64,000 nucleotides of DNA from Eupeodes corollae (Eukaryota; Arthropoda; Insecta; Diptera; Syrphidae), in assembly GCF_945859685.1 (NCBI RefSeq), contig NC_079148.1, positions 55,314,421 through 55,378,420 of the forward strand, given 5' to 3'. The notes beneath the pieces were generated by a model. It saw only the letters and a program-made list of their open reading frames with translations, did no database searches and was not told where the DNA came from. Position numbers and translations under genes: made by a program. Shown piece after piece: positions 60,090 through 64,000 of the stretch (the stretch's first letter is position 1; every line of letters starts with the position of its first letter).

Positions 60090-61088
60090 GAGGCGACCGT
60101 AGGTTACCCTGCCTCATAAGCCGACTGGAATTGAGTGCCAGAAATGGATAGAGAATGACGTGGCATCTACAAAACTGCAGGGCGGGCTAACTTTCGTTGG
60201 GCCTTGTGGTGGCAAAATGGCTACTTCCGGTACCGTTTTTTGGTACATACCTACCTCATAAGCCGACTGCAAAAATGTACAACGGGTCTATTGGGATTTA
60301 CTTACAGATTTAAAAACAGGAGGGCGGGCAAAAAAAACTCGGGCCAAACCGCTTGTCCGCCCATCTCGAAAAACGGTATTTTTGGTACAAACCTACCTCA
60401 TCCGCCGACTAGACAAATGAGGTATCAAATGAAAGCTTAGACTCTCTAGATTAAGAATCCGTTGGGCGGGCTAACTTTTGGTGGGCCAAACATGTGCCCG
60501 CCCAGCTGTTTTTGAAAAAAAAAATATTAAAATTCATTAACTTTTTACTTAACGTAATTTCAAAAGTTTGTATCTCAAATTAAAGAAAAAAGGGTGAGTT
60601 GATTAGTTTCATTGTCAACTCAATAAAATCTTTAACTGAATTTGTAAAAATTTTTAAAATTACTTTAAACAAGTATTTTACCATAGTATTATTTGTCTTA
60701 ATGTTAATATTAAGAACATACATAAAAAACATGACATTATTTTCTGCAACAACAATTATCAACATAACATTTTCATTTGTTTCATATTTTTCATATTAAA
60801 AATAAAATAGTAAAGATGATAAAATTAATATTAAAAAAATGAAAATAAAATTATAAACCTGTACCAACATTTTTATTTGCGTTACATTTTTAACAATTGT
60901 CATCAGAATCTTCATCACTTAAATATTCTATTTCGTCATTTTTATCTTAATTAAAAATAATTTCATCAACATTTAGAGGATTTGGTTCGCCTTGAAACCA
61001 AACTGGTAATAACTGGCCATTTTTTTATCTCCAATTTAAAATTTTCTGAATTGAGCTCAACACAATCTGCCTCTGATGCATTTTGACA
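60090..61088 (+). repeat. Left inverted arm (999 bp)
   Basis: The outer 440 bp are GC-richer and modular: units start at about 60109, 60250 and 60392 with CCTACCTCATAAGCCGACT-type sequence, and each has a GGCGGGC block 70 bp later (60180, 60323, 60465) then GGGCC. The inner 550 bp are AT-rich and include the C-terminal codons of the minus-strand gene (stop at 60890-60892). Confidence 0.9.
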
Positions 61089-62600
61089 CATACAATTTAT
61101 GAATATTGTCATATTTGTTTTTTCAAACAATGGCTTAAAACAAGGTGAAATTGAACTGGAGATAAAATATTTTATGTTCTTAAAAAAATTACCAGAAGAT
61201 ACGTTTTTAGAACCATATAGATTTTGATATATTTGAACTCTTGCTAAATTTACGCTTTTGCAATTCTTTAAGCCGTTTATTTGGCAAGTAAAATTTTGAA
61301 TTATTTGAGTGCTTTTTTCGTCTTAAGGTTGAGCTTCATTACTTAGTTTTTCAAAAGCGGCCTGATAATGAACATTTTTTTCTAGTATTTCGAAAGATTT
61401 AGCTTTTCCTTTTTGGAAAAAAAACTGGATGTAGCCACAACCTGTGAATGCATGAAATGCAGGTAATGCAGCACACAAACTCATCCCTAGTTTTGCGGCA
61501 AGTTCTGTACAATGCATGCAACTTTTATTGTTCCTTTTTCAGTTGCCACTAGTTAGACAAATATTTAAATGCTGTAATTTATGCATGTTTAAAAGTAAAA
61601 TAATAAGAATATCCGTGTCAGACGCTCGAATTGTATTATTTGAATTCGGTAAATTAGCCTTGTGTGGGCTATTTTATGACTGCAATTGCAATAGTGGATC
61701 CAAGGGGTAGGGATCATGACCCTCTCCCTCCTGGGAGATAATTTGTTTGCTTTTTCGCAGGAATGCCCTTCAATTCAGAACTAATCGTATTACGTTAATG
61801 GATATGACCCCCATTATATTTTGAATTATTTATATTTTGTATACCTATGAAAACAACATTTATATTTTACTTCCTTAAACTTTGTTGCTAAAAGTACTAT
61901 TTTTGGTTCTGACCCCCTTAATGAAAAGTCTGGATCCACCCTTGTGCAGTTGTATTGGGGCTCTTCACACTTTGAGATAGATTCATTTTGAATTTCGTAA
62001 GAAATACACTTATCATCAACCGTCAAAAAAACTTTCCTTTCCCTCAAAATTGGAATTAATGAACTATCCTCCCAATGTTGCCCTAAGAATCTTACCAGAG
62101 ATTAATTGAAATTTGGATTTTTGATACATTTAAGGAAGTCTTCTCTTCTTTTTTGTAGTGGGCCAGATATTGTAAAATTTGTGCTTTCCTTTTCATTTCT
62201 ATTGTAATGATCCGAATTCTTAATTGATAACTTCAAAACAATATGTATCTCCCGAGACTCAGTAGAACATACTCTTTTTAAAATTATTTCTGATATTTTA
62301 TTAAATGTTTGCGAAACTAAACCTCAAAAAGACATCGCGTTAATAAGACCCTGTTTTTTACCATCACTTCCCTTTTAGTATTTCTTTAAGCATTCAGACG
62401 CAAAGTTAAGAACTTTATTTCGCTTAATCGGTTTTGCTAATCGATTAAGGTCTTTTGAACACTCTTTAATAAAATTATGTTTTTGGGTTTCAACAATTTC
62501 ATTTGCATTTAAAATAAAATCTTGTCGCTCTAACTGTTGTTATATTAAATAAAAATCCTTTCTCTACATTTATATCAAAAGGATTAATATTTTGTTTTAA
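60890..62600 (-). pseudogene. Decayed transposon gene with SDTDIL and HAFTGC motifs
   Basis: The minus strand shows one ordered protein through many lesions: KRNKVLNFASECLKKY near 62400, REDFLKCIKNPNFN near 62130, RKVFLTVDDKCISYEIQNES (62047-61985), then after a MITE insertion NNTIRASDTDILIILLLNMH near 61610, AAKLGMSLCAALPAFHAFTG near 61480, KGKAKSFEILEKN, NCKSVNLARVQIYQ near 61240, then SEADCVELNSENF, NGQLLPVWFQGEPNPLN, and an acidic end DEDSDDNC with stop at 60890. Proteins with the same block order (SDTD then ALPGFHAFTGCD, then NCKSVN) are common as multicopy predicted proteins in animal genomes. I know no assigned function. The SDTDIL block resembles the acidic motif of PIN/FEN-like nucleases, an inference only. 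The usual GCD is GCG here, so that Asp is lost. Confidence 0.6.
61691..61947. mobile_element. Nested hAT-like MITE
   Basis: The ends show ATAGTGGATCCAAGGGG at the left and, from the right in reverse complement, CACAAGGGTGGATCCAGAC; the shared TGGATCCA terminus is typical of many small hAT-type elements. Flanking CAATTGCA and CAGTTGTA match at 6 of 8 positions, as a worn 8-bp duplication would. It splits the minus-strand gene of the foldback element. Confidence 0.55.
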
Positions 62601-62648
62601 AATGTTAATTATTTCAGAGAACGATTTCTTATATTAATAAGTTAAATA

Positions 62649-63648
62649 TGTCAAAATGCATCAGAGGCAGATTGTGTTGAGCTCAATTCAGAAAATTTTA
62701 AATGGGAGATAAAAAAATGGCCAGTTATTACCAGTTTGGTTTCAAGGCGAACCAAATCCTCTAAATGTTGATGAAATTATTTTTAATTAAGATAAAAATG
62801 ACGAAATAGAATATTTAAGTGATGAAGATTCTGATGACAATTGTTAAAAATGTAACGCAAATAAAAATGTTGGTACAGGTTTATAATTTTATTTTCATTT
62901 TTTTAATATTAATTTTATCATCTTTACTATTTTATTTTTAATATGAAAAATATGAAACAAATGAAAATGTTATGTTGATAATTGTTGTTGCAGAAAATAA
63001 TGTCATGTTTTTTATGTATGTTCTTAATATTAACATTAAGACAAATAATACTATGGTAAAATACTTGTTTAAAGTAATTTTAAAAATTTTTACAAATTCA
63101 GTTAAAGATTTTATTGAGTTGACAATGAAACTAATCAACTCACCCTTTTTTCTTTAATTTGAGATACAAACTTTTGAAATTACGTTAAGTAAAAAGTTAA
63201 TGAATTTTAATATTTTTTTTTTTCAAAAACAGCTGGGCGGGCACATGTTTGGCCCACCAAAAGTTAGCCCGCCCAACGGATTCTTAATCTAGAGAGTCTA
63301 AGCTTTCATTTGATACCTCATTTGTCTAGTCGGCGGATGAGGTAGGTTTGTACCAAAAATACCGTTTTTCTAGATGGGCGGACAAGCGGTTTGGCCCGAG
63401 TTTTTTTTGCCCGCCCTCCTGTTTTTAAATCTGTAAGTAAATCCCAATAGACCCGTTGTACATTTTTGCAGTCGGCTTATGAGGTAGGTATGTACCAAAA
63501 AACGGTACCGGAAGTAGCCATTTTGCCACCACAAGGCCCAACGAAAGTTAGCCCGCCCTGCAGTTTTGTAGATGCCACGTCATGCTCTATCCATTTCTGG
63601 CACTCAATTCCAGTCGGCTTATGAGGTAGGGTACCCTACGGTCGCCTC
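62649..63648 (-). repeat. Right inverted arm (1000 bp)
   Basis: Reverse complement of the left arm. Differences that I see include the outermost TACCCTA/TACCCTG, GAGCATGAC/GAGAATGAC, TCTAGAAAA/TCTCGAAAA and a single change in the inner ATCTCCCATTT/ATCTCCAATTT. Both arms hold the same 66-codon hydrophobic frame, which is probably not a gene. Confidence 0.9.
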
Positions 63649-63900
63649 CCAGACTAGTATAACTATCTCAAGACCTTAACCCAATCGAGAATTAGTGGGA
63701 TGAATTGGACCGTCGAGTTCGCTAAAACCCTGTCTCGTCAATAAATGCAATAAAGCAACGGCTTCAAGTAGAATGCGCATTGAAAACCTTCAACAAATTA
63801 TAAAAAATATGCCCAAGCGACTGGACAGAGTTTTATCCAAGAGAGTACCCAACAAAATATTAAAATCAATGGCAAGAAATATTAATTAAAAAGTTAATAT
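63649..63900 (+). pseudogene. Tc1-like transposase relic, right part
   Basis: Continues the transposase cut at 60089: SQDLNPIEN with the third catalytic acidic residue, then WDELDRRVR and, in another frame, NLQQIIKNMPKRL-like sequence near 63790. The lengths on both sides of the insertion fit a normal Tc1 gap of about eight residues. The remaining bases to 64000 are AT-rich and may contain the element's end. Confidence 0.75.
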
Positions 63901-64000
63901 AAGTATGTAAAAAAACGAATTTTAATGAAGTGTTATTTTTTGAGTTGTCGTATTCTTTATTTATGTTAATTTCCTATTTTAATTCAAAAATTGATTTATA

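Larger units (their letters stand above)
60090..63648. mobile_element. Foldback-type transposon with 1-kb inverted arms
   Basis: A 3559-bp insertion. The arms 60090-61088 and 62649-63648 are inverted copies of each other and differ at only a handful of positions that I noticed. The ends begin GAGGCGACCGTAGG. CCAG occurs on both sides (60086-60089 and 63649-63652), perhaps a 4-bp target duplication. Each arm has three 142-bp tandem modules in its outer part. Between the arms lies 1560 bp of decaying coding sequence on the minus strand, broken by a small MITE. Long arms built from internal tandem repeats are the defining trait of Foldback elements; here the arms also include the 3' end of the gene. 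Inserted in a Tc1 transposase relic within sniffer intron 1. Confidence 0.85.

Noticed and set aside
60599..60799. 66-codon hydrophobic frame found in both foldback arms (also 62938-63138)
   Set aside because: The frame is duplicated only because the arms are, the opposite strand is open as well, and the composition is that of AT-rich DNA.

Overview
The window is strongly AT-rich animal DNA from an insect, most likely a higher fly (Diptera: Brachycera). Evidence: genes are split by GT-AG introns, the thioredoxin reductase ends in the selenium-free SCCS tail known from flies, the end of the window carries the first exon of the fly gene sniffer, and the repeats are typical of dipteran genomes (Jockey, LOA and RTE-like non-LTR elements, Tc1/mariner, piggyBac and hAT-like MITEs, a tRNA-derived SINE). 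No bacterial features, CRISPR arrays or rRNA genes are present.

Three real host genes are visible. (1) An SLC41-type Mg2+ transporter on the + strand, eight coding exons from 19388 to 34404 (562 codons), with a 10.6-kb first intron. (2) Thioredoxin reductase (Trxr-1) on the - strand, five coding exons from 46231 down to 40203; its start exon or exons were not found. (3) The first coding exon of sniffer, a short-chain carbonyl reductase, on the + strand at 56220-56345; the rest lies beyond the window. SLC41 and Trxr-1 converge, while Trxr-1 and sniffer diverge. As far as I recall, Trxr-1 and sniffer are also close neighbours on the Drosophila melanogaster X chromosome, so this looks like conserved microsynteny. 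Trxr-1 (thiol redox) and sniffer (carbonyl detoxification) both serve oxidative-stress defence; SLC41 is a cation transporter with no obvious link.

Layout. 1-2.35 kb: a SINE, a Tc1 relic and a Jockey 3' end. 2.35-8.4 kb: featureless AT-rich DNA. 8.4-10.97 kb: antisense RTE-like relic and a mariner scrap. 12.5-14.4 kb: Jockey relic next to mariner remains. 16.1-17.65 kb: a degenerate tandem-repeat element. 19.4-35.8 kb: the SLC41 gene, whose introns hold a SINE, a Jockey relic, two MITEs and a Tc1 relic. 35.9-40.2 kb: intergenic DNA with inverted repeats and a 40-bp hairpin. 40.2-46.2 kb: Trxr-1, with a LOA retroelement nested in an antisense Jockey relic inside one intron. 46.2-55.2 kb: probable Trxr-1 5' intron or upstream DNA with further Jockey, LOA and SINE scraps and an 836-bp TIR element. 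55.2-56.2 kb: the sniffer upstream region. 56.3-64 kb: sniffer intron 1 with a tandem MITE and a Tc1 relic split by a large foldback-type transposon.

The most unusual object is that transposon, 60090-63648: two nearly identical 1-kb inverted arms, each containing three 142-bp tandem modules, around a decaying gene. The gene belongs to a protein family that I recognise by its SDTDIL and HAFTGC motifs but cannot name, and its 3' end is contained in the inverted arms. It interrupts a Tc1 transposase and is itself interrupted by a small MITE.
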